Source: Fibrobacter sp. (GTDB lineage: Bacteria > Fibrobacterota > Fibrobacteria > Fibrobacterales > Fibrobacteraceae). Taken from it: a stretch of DNA of 64,000 nt. The DNA lies in contig JAGCPF010000035.1 in NCBI GenBank assembly GCA_017642335.1, positions 310,001 through 374,000 of the forward strand, read 5' to 3'. Positions 44,035-52,153 of this stretch are shown here, in pieces; position 1 is the stretch's first letter, and each line of letters starts with the position of its first letter. Made by a program: the position numbers and the translations under genes. A model generated the notes under the pieces. That model did no database searches. It saw nothing but the letters and a program-made list of their open reading frames with translations, and was not told the DNA's origin.

Positions 44035-44781
44035 ATGCGTATAGCGAAAACATTGTTGTTGTCTAGCTTCCTTTTTTTAGGTTGTTTCGGGACAAGGCAA
44101 GAGACTGATAAGCAGCCCGTAAATAAAAATTACTCTAGATTTTTTGAATCGAACGGTGAGGAGATGAATTATCGGTCAAGAGAAAATCTTTTTAATGTGC
44201 GCTTTAATAGCAAGGACTTGGAATGGGAAAAGGAAAGGAATATCTATTATGTCAACTTTTCTGATATTGAACGATATATCCTATCATTGCCTCAAGATAG
44301 TTCCGATGCTCTGATTTATATGCTGTTCTCAATTGATGAGGGAGGATTAGACGCTAAAAGATATGATTTTGAACGTTGCATGGAAAAAAATATTAGGGAA
44401 AGGATATCTACGGTCTATGACCTGTGCCGAAAAAGGGTTCCCATGCCGCCGGCTTTGATTGATAAGATGAAGTCCTTCTTGCTGGACGGCAAACAATCAA
44501 TCGATAGTCGAGATTGCGCCCCAGATTTAGACATGTTCATTTTTGATGGCGAAAAGTACCACTATTTCAACATGCCTAGGCCCACATGCATTGCTGACAA
44601 TATTAAAAAAGACCCTCGCATTCCCGAATACATCGAATTCTACAACGAGATGGCTGCATTCATAAAGCAGGACTTCAGCGCCTGCCGCTGGGACAATTTC
44701 GGCAACAGGGAAAAGATGATTCGCGAGTGTGGCAAGTTCAACTGGCGCTGGAAACAGAAATATCCGGACCTGGTAGAGTAA
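44035..44781 (+). CDS. Lipoprotein, candidate immunity protein to the RHS tail
   Basis: A 248-residue lipoprotein (LLLSSFLFLGC, lipidated Cys near residue 17). The mature protein is charged and mostly helical (SDIERYILSLPQDSSDALIY, ENIRERISTVYDLCRKR) with scattered cysteines; no family was recognised. It begins 1 bp after the RHS stop codon. Position, AT-rich composition at its 5' end and lipid anchoring fit an immunity protein against a toxin delivered to the periplasm or envelope. That role is inferred. The in-frame ATG at 43945 lies inside the RHS gene and lacks a signal peptide, so 44035 is chosen. Confidence 0.7.
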   Translation: MRIAKTLLLSSFLFLGCFGTRQETDKQPVNKNYSRFFESNGEEMNYRSRENLFNVRFNSKDLEWEKERNIYYVNFSDIERYILSLPQDSSDALIYMLFSIDEGGLDAKRYDFERCMEKNIRERISTVYDLCRKRVPMPPALIDKMKSFLLDGKQSIDSRDCAPDLDMFIFDGEKYHYFNMPRPTCIADNIKKDPRIPEYIEFYNEMAAFIKQDFSACRWDNFGNREKMIRECGKFNWRWKQKYPDLVE

Positions 44782-44799
44782 TAGGACTTGATTCGTTCT

Positions 44800-45070
44800 C
44801 GAAAGCCTTGGTTACAAGAAACTCCGCGAGTATGAGGAATCCCTCGGGAAACGTTTTTAAATGACGTTCCAAACGGGATTGTTCGAACAGTTGACGGAAA
44901 GTTCAAAAGTGTCTAAATTCAGTAAAGAAGAATTCGAGGCTTGCCAGAAAGTGTATCACGAAAAATGGGACCATAACGTCATGGCGAAGGCTATGCTTGC
45001 CGATAAAGTCCCTGTTGAGAAGATTGCAGCTTATTCCGGCCTTTCTGTAGAAGAAATCGCTAGGCTATAG
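44800..45070 (+). pseudogene. Degraded Rpn/PD-(D/E)XK nuclease-transposase C-terminus
   Basis: Fragments of the C-terminal region of recombination-promoting nucleases (Rpn, PD-(D/E)XK nuclease family transposase) are visible. Around 44808-44861 a frame gives YKKLREYEESLGKRF and stops. From 44861 a 69-codon frame gives FSKEEFEACQKVYHEKW and then MLADKVPVEKIAAYSGLSVE, the family's typical ending. The catalytic N-terminal domain and middle are absent. Bases 45071-45239 hold no gene; a GTACAAATGTAC palindrome lies near 45081. The remnant marks the right edge of the AT-rich RHS island. Confidence 0.6.
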
Positions 45071-45239
45071 CCCCTAATGCGTACAAATGTACACATTCTG
45101 GCAATTCTGTATATATTCATGGCATGAAAAAAATATCTTGATTCTGGCCCAATCAGTTTTAGAACGCCATAGAAAAATTTCGGAATAATGGCGAAATTGC
45201 CGAATATTCTTCGAAAAGTCGTTTTGGGGGTGGCTTTTA

Positions 45240-45304
45240 TTGACTATTTGTCCATAAAATATGCGCTTTCTGGCGCGTTTTTGGCAATTTTAGGGGTAAT
45301 TTAT
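45240..45304 (+). promoter_or_regulatory. Putative activator site and promoter of the CE6 esterase
   Basis: GACTATTTGTCCATAAAA begins at 45242 and the TAATTTAT box at 45297, a spacing of 55 bp. The box overlaps an ATG at 45303, which argues that translation begins at the downstream ATG (45327) instead. Confidence 0.6.
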
Positions 45305-45326
45305 GAAAAAACTTGTGAGGTGTGTT

Positions 45327-47012
45327 ATGGATCCAAAAAAGATGTCTGAGTTCTTGCCTATCTTATTCTGGCTTCTTGGTGGCATCCTTTTGTGCCCGAT
45401 GCTCACCAATGCGGCTCCGAACCCCAATTTCCATATTTACATTGCTTACGGCCAGTCCAATATGGCGGGTAACGGCGATATCGTCCCTGCCGAAGACCAG
45501 GCGACCGATCCCAAGAATTTCCTGATGATTGCCTCCCATAACGCAAATGCCAGGCAGCGTAGCGGCAGTACCACCCAGTCTATCGAGACGGGCAAATGGT
45601 ATCCGGCGATTCCCCCGATGTTCCATCCTACAGAGAACCTCTCCCCGGCGGACTACTTCGGTCGCGCCATGGTCGATTCGCTGCCGGGCGTCACCGTGGG
45701 TATTATCCCTGTGGCAATCGGTGCCGTGGCCATCAAGGCCTTCGACAAGGATCAGTACAAGGCTTACTTCAGTTCTGCCGAAAGCTACATCCAGAACTGG
45801 GCAAGGGACTACGATTCCAACCCTTATCAGAGAATTGTGGACTTGGGCAAGAAGGCCAAGGAAGTGGGCGTCATCAAGGGCTTTATTTTCCACCAGGGCG
45901 AAACCGACGGATCTGGCACGGAATGGCAGAATGCCGTGTACAAGACCTACAAGGACATTGTGGATGCTCTTGAACTGGACGAAAACGAAGTGGCTTTCGT
46001 GGCAGGCGAATTGCTCCAAGAAGGCAACAACTGCTGCGGCGGCAAGAATGCCGGTATTGCCCAGCTTAAGAGCAAGTTCAAGAAGTTCGGTTTGGCCTCT
46101 TCCAAGGGCCTGCAGGGTAATGGCAGGGATCCCTACCACTTTGGCCGCGCGGGTGTGATTGAACTCGGCAAACGCTACTGTTCCGAAATGCTCAAGCTGA
46201 TTAACAAGGATATTGACCCCAATGCTCCGGCGGTGAACTTGGCGGACCCGACCCAGTCTACGGTTCCTGATGCACCTCCTGAGGAATATGGCCCCTATGG
46301 CGATGCTCCTGCAAGCATCCCTGGCACGATTGAAGCTGAAAACTACAACAAGGGCGGTGCCGGCAAGGCCTATATGGACTTGAGCAAGGGCAACGAAGGC
46401 GGCAAGTTCCGCAAGGATGACGTGGATATCAACCAGCCGAATATGGGCATTGCCGTGGGCCACAACCAGAAGACGGAATGGCTCAAGTATACGGTGAATG
46501 TCGCTGCCGATGGCGAATACGAAATTTCTGCACTCGTGTCCGGCGAAAACGGCACGGGCAGCTTCGTGCTCTACATGGACGATGTGCAGATCGGTACCGA
46601 AATCGCAAACGAAGGAAAAGGCTTTGACAACTTCACTGAAGTGAGTGGCGGCAAGGCGACTCTGAAGGCCGGCGAGCACGAGCTGAAGCTTGAAATTACC
46701 AACGACTGGATTGACATTGACTACATCAAGTTCACGGCCGTATCCAGCTCGAACAGCAACGATGATCCTCCGACGAAGCTAGCTCAGCCTACATATGTAT
46801 CGTATGCAACAGAAACCGAGTCCAGCTTTGCAATCGTTGACATGCAGGGTCGCAAACTGGGCGAGATAAAGGCCGCAAGTATGGCGGAAGCCGTTGAAAA
46901 GAGCAAGGTGAACATGACGCAAAACAGGTCGGCCGGAGGAATATACTTTGTTGTTTCCAATACAAAGAGTTCTCACCGGTTAATGCAAAAGGTGGTAGTC
47001 TATGAAAGGTAG
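45327..47012 (+). CDS. Secreted CE6 acetylxylan esterase with CBM6 and C-terminal sorting domain
   Basis: A 561-residue secreted esterase of the SASA/CE6 type, removing acetyl groups from xylan. The hydrophobic signal spans FLPILFWLLGGILLCPM. Catalytic landmarks: S44 in YGQSNM, HQGE at 189-192, and D268/H271 in DPYHFG. CBM6 covers about 328-471 (PGTIEAENYN, TEWLKYTVNV, IDIDYIKF). The terminal domain follows (AIVDMQGRKLGEIK, GGIYFVVS). Start 45327 has GAGGTGTGTT, like the leaders of the other enzyme genes; the in-frame ATG at 45303 overlaps the promoter box. F. succinogenes is known to make CE6 esterases with CBM6. Confidence 0.9.
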   Translation: MDPKKMSEFLPILFWLLGGILLCPMLTNAAPNPNFHIYIAYGQSNMAGNGDIVPAEDQATDPKNFLMIASHNANARQRSGSTTQSIETGKWYPAIPPMFHPTENLSPADYFGRAMVDSLPGVTVGIIPVAIGAVAIKAFDKDQYKAYFSSAESYIQNWARDYDSNPYQRIVDLGKKAKEVGVIKGFIFHQGETDGSGTEWQNAVYKTYKDIVDALELDENEVAFVAGELLQEGNNCCGGKNAGIAQLKSKFKKFGLASSKGLQGNGRDPYHFGRAGVIELGKRYCSEMLKLINKDIDPNAPAVNLADPTQSTVPDAPPEEYGPYGDAPASIPGTIEAENYNKGGAGKAYMDLSKGNEGGKFRKDDVDINQPNMGIAVGHNQKTEWLKYTVNVAADGEYEISALVSGENGTGSFVLYMDDVQIGTEIANEGKGFDNFTEVSGGKATLKAGEHELKLEITNDWIDIDYIKFTAVSSSNSNDDPPTKLAQPTYVSYATETESSFAIVDMQGRKLGEIKAASMAEAVEKSKVNMTQNRSAGGIYFVVSNTKSSHRLMQKVVVYER

Positions 47013-47085
47013 TGAAGCCGCCGTTGTCAAGCAAATCCTGTTCTTCTCGCTTGTTGTAGTGGTGCTCGGTTTGCTTTATCGTTAA
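47002..47085 (+). CDS. 27-residue single-pass membrane peptide
   Basis: An ATG at 47002, inside the end of the esterase gene, opens a 27-codon frame: a short polar head MKGSEAAVVKQ and then one membrane helix, ILFFSLVVVVLGLLYR. GGTGG lies 7 bp upstream. A strong terminator follows at 47108. The hydrophobic pattern, overlap coupling and position before the terminator suggest a real small protein, but nothing identifies it. Confidence 0.4.
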   Translation: MKGSEAAVVKQILFFSLVVVVLGLLYR

Positions 47086-47107
47086 AATTCTAATTCCTCC
47101 TTCTCTC

Positions 47108-47145
47108 AACTCGGCATGGATAAAAAATCAATGCCGAGTTTTTTT
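47108..47145 (+). terminator. Intrinsic terminator after the CE6 gene
   Basis: AACTCGGCAT (47108-47117) pairs perfectly with ATGCCGAGTT (47131-47140), followed by T5. The loop contains the putative activator site of the next gene. Confidence 0.85.
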
Positions 47146-47181
47146 GTGCGCGTCTTTTGGTATAAAAAGGGTTTAATTTAA
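47117..47181 (+). promoter_or_regulatory. Putative activator site and promoter of the GH27 gene
   Basis: GATAAAAAATCAATG begins at 47119, inside the terminator loop, and TAATTTAA begins at 47174, 55 bp later. This is one of the weaker copies (TCAAT in place of TCCAT). The ATG at 47207 follows AAAGGAG. Confidence 0.45.
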
Positions 47182-47206
47182 GAACAGCACTAAAGGAGTG
47201 TATAGT

Positions 47207-49168
47207 ATGTTTGGTTTGAAGAAAATGCCCCTTGGCATGTTTTGGATGTGTGCCATGGCGGGTTTAGCCGTGCAGGCATTCGCACATCCCGATAGTCTGG
47301 TGCTTACGCCCCCGTTGGGTTGGAACAGCTGGAACGTGTTCCACGAAAACATCAATGAAAAACAGATTCAGGAAATTGCCGATGCGATGGTCGAATCCGG
47401 CTTGAAGGATGCGGGCTACATTTACCTGAACCTCGACGATAACTGGATGGATACCAAGCGCGATGCGCAAGGCAACCTCCAGAACAATCCGAAAACGTTC
47501 CCGAGCGGCATGAAGGCCATTGCTGATTACGTGCACGCGAAGGGACTCAAGTTCGGCCTTTACGGTGACCGCGGTAAACGAACCTGCCACCATTACAACA
47601 GCAAGTGGGATAGCCAGAGCGGTTCCAACGGTCACGAAGAACAGGATGCCAAGAAGCTCGCTGAATGGGGTGTTGACTACTGGAAGTACGATAACTGCGA
47701 TTCCGACCCGAGTACCCAGGAAAAAGATTATACCGCTATGTCCAAGGCGCTCCGCAATTCCGGACGCGACATCGTGTTCAGTATTTGTATGTGGGAATAC
47801 AAGGATTGGATGCCCAAAATCGCCAACCTCTGGCGCACCACCTTCGATATTGGTCCCGAATGGATTTCCTCATCCTGGTACCGCGGCGTTTACGAAATTA
47901 TCGATGCCAATAACAAGTACTGGCAAATTGCAAAGCCCGGCCACTGGAACGACCCGGACATGCTCGAGGTAGGCAACAGGGGCCTCTCTTACGAAGAACA
48001 ACGCTCCCAGATGACGATGTGGTCTATCATGGCCGCTCCCATTATGATCAGTTCCGACGTGCGCAGTATGAGCAATGAGACCAAGGAACTCTACCTGAAC
48101 AAGGACATGATTGCCATTAACCAGGATTCCCTGGGCGTTCAGGGTCATCGCGTTTCTGACAAGCAAGGCAAGCAGGTATGGACAAAGCCATTGAAGAATG
48201 GCGATATTGCTGTGGCGCTCCTCAACAACAATGGCTCTACACAGACCGTCGAATGCGATTTTAAGGACATTGGCGTAGAAGGCGAAGTGGAAGTTCGCGA
48301 TGCCTGGAAAAAGAAGGACTTGGGCCCGGTTTCCTACGTTTCTATCGAACTCCCGGCTCACGGCTCTGCACTGCTCCGCTTGATTGTCCAGCCGGTTCCG
48401 CGCAAGCCGTTCAAGGGCGAAGCTCTCGCCATTCCGGGCAAGATCGAAATGGAAGATTTCGATGTGAACGGCGTGGGTCAGGGTAACACGAGCTACAGCG
48501 AAAGCGATGCCGAAAACCATGGCGACAGCGATTACCGCGAAGGTACGGGCGTTGACCTTTACAAGAAGGCTACAGGCATCATTGTGGGTTACAACCGGGC
48601 TGGCGAATGGCTCGAATACACCGTGAAGGTGGCCGCGACGGGAACTTACACCATGAATGCCGCGGTTGCTTCGGCCAACAATACCTCGAGCTTCCAGCTC
48701 TCCGTGGACGGCAAGAACATCACCGAAGAAATTGCCGTGCCTGCCGCTACTACGGGCGAAGACAACTTTGACGAATACAACGTGGTCACGGCCGACGTGG
48801 ATCTGACCGAAGGCGAACACATCCTGCGCTTTACGGTAACCGGCGACTGGATGGACATCGACTACATCAATTTCATTGATAAGGAAAAGGCCGAAGAGGC
48901 TTCGCAGACTGGTACCGAAACTGAGACTGAACCTGGAACGGGAACGGAACCCGAACTCCGTCTTAACAAGGTGAATTTTGTGCGCAGTTCTGCCGAACCG
49001 CTCAAGGTGTTCAGCATGATGGGCAAGTTCCTGGGCCGTTTGGAAATGCAGGGTGTGCAGTCGGCTCGTGAAATGTCCGAGAACTTGCGTCGTGCAGGGT
49101 TTGCACAGGGCGTGTACCTCGTGCGTGGCAGCGGAGTTACCCAGCGAGTACGCGTAGACGGTAAATAG
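47207..49168 (+). CDS. Secreted GH27 alpha-galactosidase with CBM6 and C-terminal sorting domain
   Basis: A 653-residue secreted enzyme that releases alpha-galactose from galactomannan or other side chains. The signal peptide ends AVQAFA. GH27 landmarks: TPPLGWNSWNVF, LNLDDNWM, the nucleophile D162 in YWKYDNC and the acid/base D249 in GHWNDPDML. CBM6 lies at about 405-557 (PGKIEMEDFD, GEWLEYTVKV). A Thr/Glu-rich linker (TGTETETEPGTGTEPE) leads to the terminal domain (KVFSMMGKFLGRLE, GVYLVRGSG). The start at 47207 follows AAAGGAG; a GTG at 47198 is in frame but less likely. Confidence 0.92.
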   Translation: MFGLKKMPLGMFWMCAMAGLAVQAFAHPDSLVLTPPLGWNSWNVFHENINEKQIQEIADAMVESGLKDAGYIYLNLDDNWMDTKRDAQGNLQNNPKTFPSGMKAIADYVHAKGLKFGLYGDRGKRTCHHYNSKWDSQSGSNGHEEQDAKKLAEWGVDYWKYDNCDSDPSTQEKDYTAMSKALRNSGRDIVFSICMWEYKDWMPKIANLWRTTFDIGPEWISSSWYRGVYEIIDANNKYWQIAKPGHWNDPDMLEVGNRGLSYEEQRSQMTMWSIMAAPIMISSDVRSMSNETKELYLNKDMIAINQDSLGVQGHRVSDKQGKQVWTKPLKNGDIAVALLNNNGSTQTVECDFKDIGVEGEVEVRDAWKKKDLGPVSYVSIELPAHGSALLRLIVQPVPRKPFKGEALAIPGKIEMEDFDVNGVGQGNTSYSESDAENHGDSDYREGTGVDLYKKATGIIVGYNRAGEWLEYTVKVAATGTYTMNAAVASANNTSSFQLSVDGKNITEEIAVPAATTGEDNFDEYNVVTADVDLTEGEHILRFTVTGDWMDIDYINFIDKEKAEEASQTGTETETEPGTGTEPELRLNKVNFVRSSAEPLKVFSMMGKFLGRLEMQGVQSAREMSENLRRAGFAQGVYLVRGSGVTQRVRVDGK

Positions 49169-49366
49169 GGACTGGGCGGTCGCCTATGGCTCCCTCTGAG
49201 CTATGAGCAATGAGGTATGAGAAAGTAGACAGTAGGAAGTTGGTTGTCATTGCGAAGGGCGTTTAGCCCTGAAGCAATCTCCGCCATGCCTCATAGCTCA
49301 CGGCTCATCGCTTGCGCCTCGCGCCTCGAACCTCGCGCCCCGAGCCTCTAACCTGAAGGATGGTGA
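49169..49366. repeat. Intergenic repeat mosaic with the second 40-bp dispersed copy
   Basis: Bases 49242-49281 are the exact inverse of 15747-15786. Around them are the same low-complexity words as at 15.7 kb: GAGCAATGAGGTATGAG, GTAGACAGTAGGAAG and CTCATAGCTC. The spacer carries no recognisable promoter box for the GH127 gene. Confidence 0.75.
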
Positions 49367-49369
49367 ATG

Positions 49370-52066
49370 ATGTTTGGTAATTTTCTTGGGCGTAGCGCCT
49401 GCGCTGCCCTTGTTGCTCTTGGCGTGTCTTTCACGCAGAGCTTCTCGCAGGATTTGCTTTATTCCGACATGTTCGCGCTAGGCGACGTGCAGCTGCTTGG
49501 CGGCCCCTTGAAGGACCGTCAGGATTTGAACGTAGAAACGCTTCTCAGTTACGATACGGATAAACTAATTGCTCCGTTCTACGAAGAAGCGGGCATGAGG
49601 CCGAAGGCAACCAAGTTTTCGAACTGGGCAGGCCTTGACGGGCATGTGCTGGGCCATTACCTGAGCGCCTTGGCGATGCACTATGCGGCCAGTGGCGATG
49701 AACTGGTGAAAGAACGCCTGGAATATGTGCTGAGCGAGCTCAAGACGATTCAGGACCAGAATTCCAAGGAAGCGAATTTCAAGGGCTATATCAGCGGTGT
49801 CCCGAACGGGAAATCGATGTGGCTCAAGTTCAAGAACGGCGATGCGGGTGCGCAGAACGGCTATTGGGTGCCGTGGTATAACATCCACAAGCTTTACGCG
49901 GGCCTGCGCGACGCCTACATCTATGCGGGCTACGATCAGGCGAAGACGATGTTCTTGGCACTTTGCGATTGGGGCTTAACGATTACGGGAGGACTCAACG
50001 ATTCTAAGATGGAATCCATGCTCGGCACGGAACATGGCGGCATGGCCGAAGTCTATGCCGATGCCTATGCGCTGACCAAGGAAAAGAAATATTTGGACGA
50101 GGCCAAACGTTGGGCTCACAAGTGGCTTTTGAATGCGATGGCGGCCGGGAATGACAACCTCACGAACGTACACGCGAATACGCAGGTCCCGAAGGTCGTG
50201 GGCTTTGCGCGCATTGCCGAACTCACGAACGACGAAACCTATGTGAAGGGCTCCGAATACTTCTGGGACCGAGTCGTGAACAATCGCAGCATCGCGATTG
50301 GCGGCAACAGCATTTCGGAACATTTTCCGTCTTTTGATAACCACAAAAAATATGTTGAGGAACGCGAAGGGCCTGAATCGTGCAATACCTATAACATGCT
50401 CAAGCTGACGGAACGCCTGTTCAATATGGATCACAGTGCCAAACAGGCAGATTTCTACGAGCGTGCACTTTTTAACCATATCCTTTCGACAATCCATCCG
50501 GAGCATGGCGGCTATGTGTACTTCACTCCTGCAAGGCCGCGCCATTACCGCGTGTATTCCAAGGTGAATGCGGCCATGTGGTGCTGCGTGGGTTCGGGTA
50601 TGGAAAACCCCGCAAAATACTCGCAGTTCATCTACACGAAGGACGGTGACGACCTTTACGTGAACTTGTTTGCCGCATCGAACCTGAACTGGAAAGACAA
50701 GAAGGTGACTATCAAGCAGGAGACGGCCTTCCCGAAGGGCGAATCCGCAAAGTTTACTGTTACAGGTAGCGGCAGTTTCGATATGAAAATTCGCCATCCG
50801 TACTGGGTGAAGGAAGATGCCTTCAAGGTCATCGTGAATGGCGATACTGTCGTGAAAAAATCCGAGCCGTCGAGCTATGTTTCAGCCGGTAAGTCCTGGA
50901 AGTCGGGCGACGTAATCGAGGTGCTGTTCCCGATGTACACGCATGTGGAAGACCTCCCGAACGTTTCTGACTACGTGGCGCTTTTGCATGGCCCGATTGT
51001 GCTCAGTGCAAAGACGGGAACGGACGGCTTGACTGGCCTCGTTGCCGATGACGGGCGCTGGAGCCATATTGCTTCGGGTGCGTTGCAGTCCCTGGATCAA
51101 GCTCCGATGCTTGCGAGTGAAAAGAAGGATATTCCCTCGAAGGTGGAACCCGTGAAGGGCGAACCGATGCACTTCAAGGCCCCGTATTTGTTTGCGAACA
51201 AGAAGGATGCGAACTTGTTGCTGGAGCCGTTCTACGAAGTACATGATGCGCGCTACATGATGTATTGGATGGTGCTGACCGACCCCTCTATCCTTGAACG
51301 CTTGCAGAAAGAACAGGAAGAAGCGCTTGAACTGGATAACAAGACTGTAGATAAAGTAGCGCCCGGCGAGCAACAGCCCGAAGCGGATCACCAGATGAAG
51401 TGCGAAAATTCGAACTCGGGAACGCATCAGGGCGAATTCTACCGCGATGCTGGCGAGTGTTCCGGCGGGAGCGGTGGTTCTATCAGCTACCTGCTCGAAA
51501 CCAACAGCGAAGATTCCCTGACTCTCATGGTGCGTTACTGGGGGAACGAAAGTTGCACCCGCACCTTCGACATCATGATTGACAACGAAAAACTCGTGAC
51601 CGAGAACATTGCGGGCAAGTGGAAAAAGGACGAATTCGTTAACGTGAAGTACCCGATTCCAGACAGCATGGTGAAAGGCAAGAAGGAATTCCGGTTGACG
51701 TTCAAGGCGGAATCGGGCATGGTGGGCGGAATCTTTGGCGTGCGATTGCTGCGCAACAAGCCGAAGCCCGAAGTGAAAGATACTGTAGAGACTACGGCTA
51801 TTGCGATGACTCCCGTGCGTCCCGACTTGCGTGCGCGCATTTACGGGGGAGAGTTGCAACTTGAGGCGGGTACACCTCTTCCGTTGGGCTATACCGTGAG
51901 AATTTTCTCGATGAACGGCCGCTTGGTGAAATCGCAGGCGCTCCCGGCGGGGCAAGCCTCTTTTAGAGTTAACATTGCCAACATGAAAAACGGAACGTAT
52001 GTCTTGAGAATCCAGCGCGATGGCTACAGTTACGTTACGACGCTGCTCCGAAAATCGGGACATTGA
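49370..52066 (+). CDS. Secreted GH127 beta-L-arabinofuranosidase-like enzyme
   Basis: An 898-residue secreted protein of the GH127 (DUF1680) family, which removes beta-L-arabinofuranose. The signal peptide ends SFS or SFSQ. The alpha/alpha barrel includes WVPWYNIHKLYAGLRDAY. The zinc/cysteine active site is visible as E336 and C338 in EGPESCNTYNM, and C405-C406 in MWCCVGSG. A DUF4986-like region (HDARYMMYWMVL) and a further beta domain (about 670-805) follow. The C-terminus (VRIFSMNGRLVKSQ, KNGTYVLRIQ) is close to a type IX type-A sorting domain. It has no CBM6 and no activator site upstream, unlike its neighbours; it may be read through from GH27. Confidence 0.88.
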   Translation: MFGNFLGRSACAALVALGVSFTQSFSQDLLYSDMFALGDVQLLGGPLKDRQDLNVETLLSYDTDKLIAPFYEEAGMRPKATKFSNWAGLDGHVLGHYLSALAMHYAASGDELVKERLEYVLSELKTIQDQNSKEANFKGYISGVPNGKSMWLKFKNGDAGAQNGYWVPWYNIHKLYAGLRDAYIYAGYDQAKTMFLALCDWGLTITGGLNDSKMESMLGTEHGGMAEVYADAYALTKEKKYLDEAKRWAHKWLLNAMAAGNDNLTNVHANTQVPKVVGFARIAELTNDETYVKGSEYFWDRVVNNRSIAIGGNSISEHFPSFDNHKKYVEEREGPESCNTYNMLKLTERLFNMDHSAKQADFYERALFNHILSTIHPEHGGYVYFTPARPRHYRVYSKVNAAMWCCVGSGMENPAKYSQFIYTKDGDDLYVNLFAASNLNWKDKKVTIKQETAFPKGESAKFTVTGSGSFDMKIRHPYWVKEDAFKVIVNGDTVVKKSEPSSYVSAGKSWKSGDVIEVLFPMYTHVEDLPNVSDYVALLHGPIVLSAKTGTDGLTGLVADDGRWSHIASGALQSLDQAPMLASEKKDIPSKVEPVKGEPMHFKAPYLFANKKDANLLLEPFYEVHDARYMMYWMVLTDPSILERLQKEQEEALELDNKTVDKVAPGEQQPEADHQMKCENSNSGTHQGEFYRDAGECSGGSGGSISYLLETNSEDSLTLMVRYWGNESCTRTFDIMIDNEKLVTENIAGKWKKDEFVNVKYPIPDSMVKGKKEFRLTFKAESGMVGGIFGVRLLRNKPKPEVKDTVETTAIAMTPVRPDLRARIYGGELQLEAGTPLPLGYTVRIFSMNGRLVKSQALPAGQASFRVNIANMKNGTYVLRIQRDGYSYVTTLLRKSGH

Positions 52067-52128
52067 TAACTTGTCCATAGGAACTCCTTTTTGGGGGTTC
52101 CTTTTTTGTTTTGGGGAAGGTATCTTTT
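52063..52128 (+). promoter_or_regulatory. Putative activator site and promoter of the second GH5 gene
   Basis: TTGATAACTTGTCCATAGG spans 52063-52081, with its GATAA at 52065. The TATCTTTT box starts at 52121, a spacing of 56 bp. The site begins inside the 3' end of the GH127 gene. The terminator of that gene lies between site and box. The ATG at 52154 follows GAGGATGTTTGT. Confidence 0.7.
52079..52107 (+). terminator. Intrinsic terminator after the GH127 gene
   Basis: AGGAACTCC (52079-52087) pairs with GGGGTTCCT (52094-52102), and T6 follows. It lies 13 bp after the stop codon. Confidence 0.75.
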
Positions 52129-52153
52129 TTACTGGCAATATGAGGATGTTTGT

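Noticed and set aside
44861..45070. 69-codon frame as an intact small gene
   Set aside because: Its sequence is the tail of a much longer nuclease family, with the catalytic part missing and a related fragment just upstream in another frame, so it is listed as a remnant.
45303..45326. ATG at 45303 as the start of the CE6 esterase
   Set aside because: It overlaps the TAATTTAT box placed 55 bp from the regulatory site, and the leader before 45327 (GAGGTGTGTT) matches the leaders of the other enzyme genes better. It remains possible.
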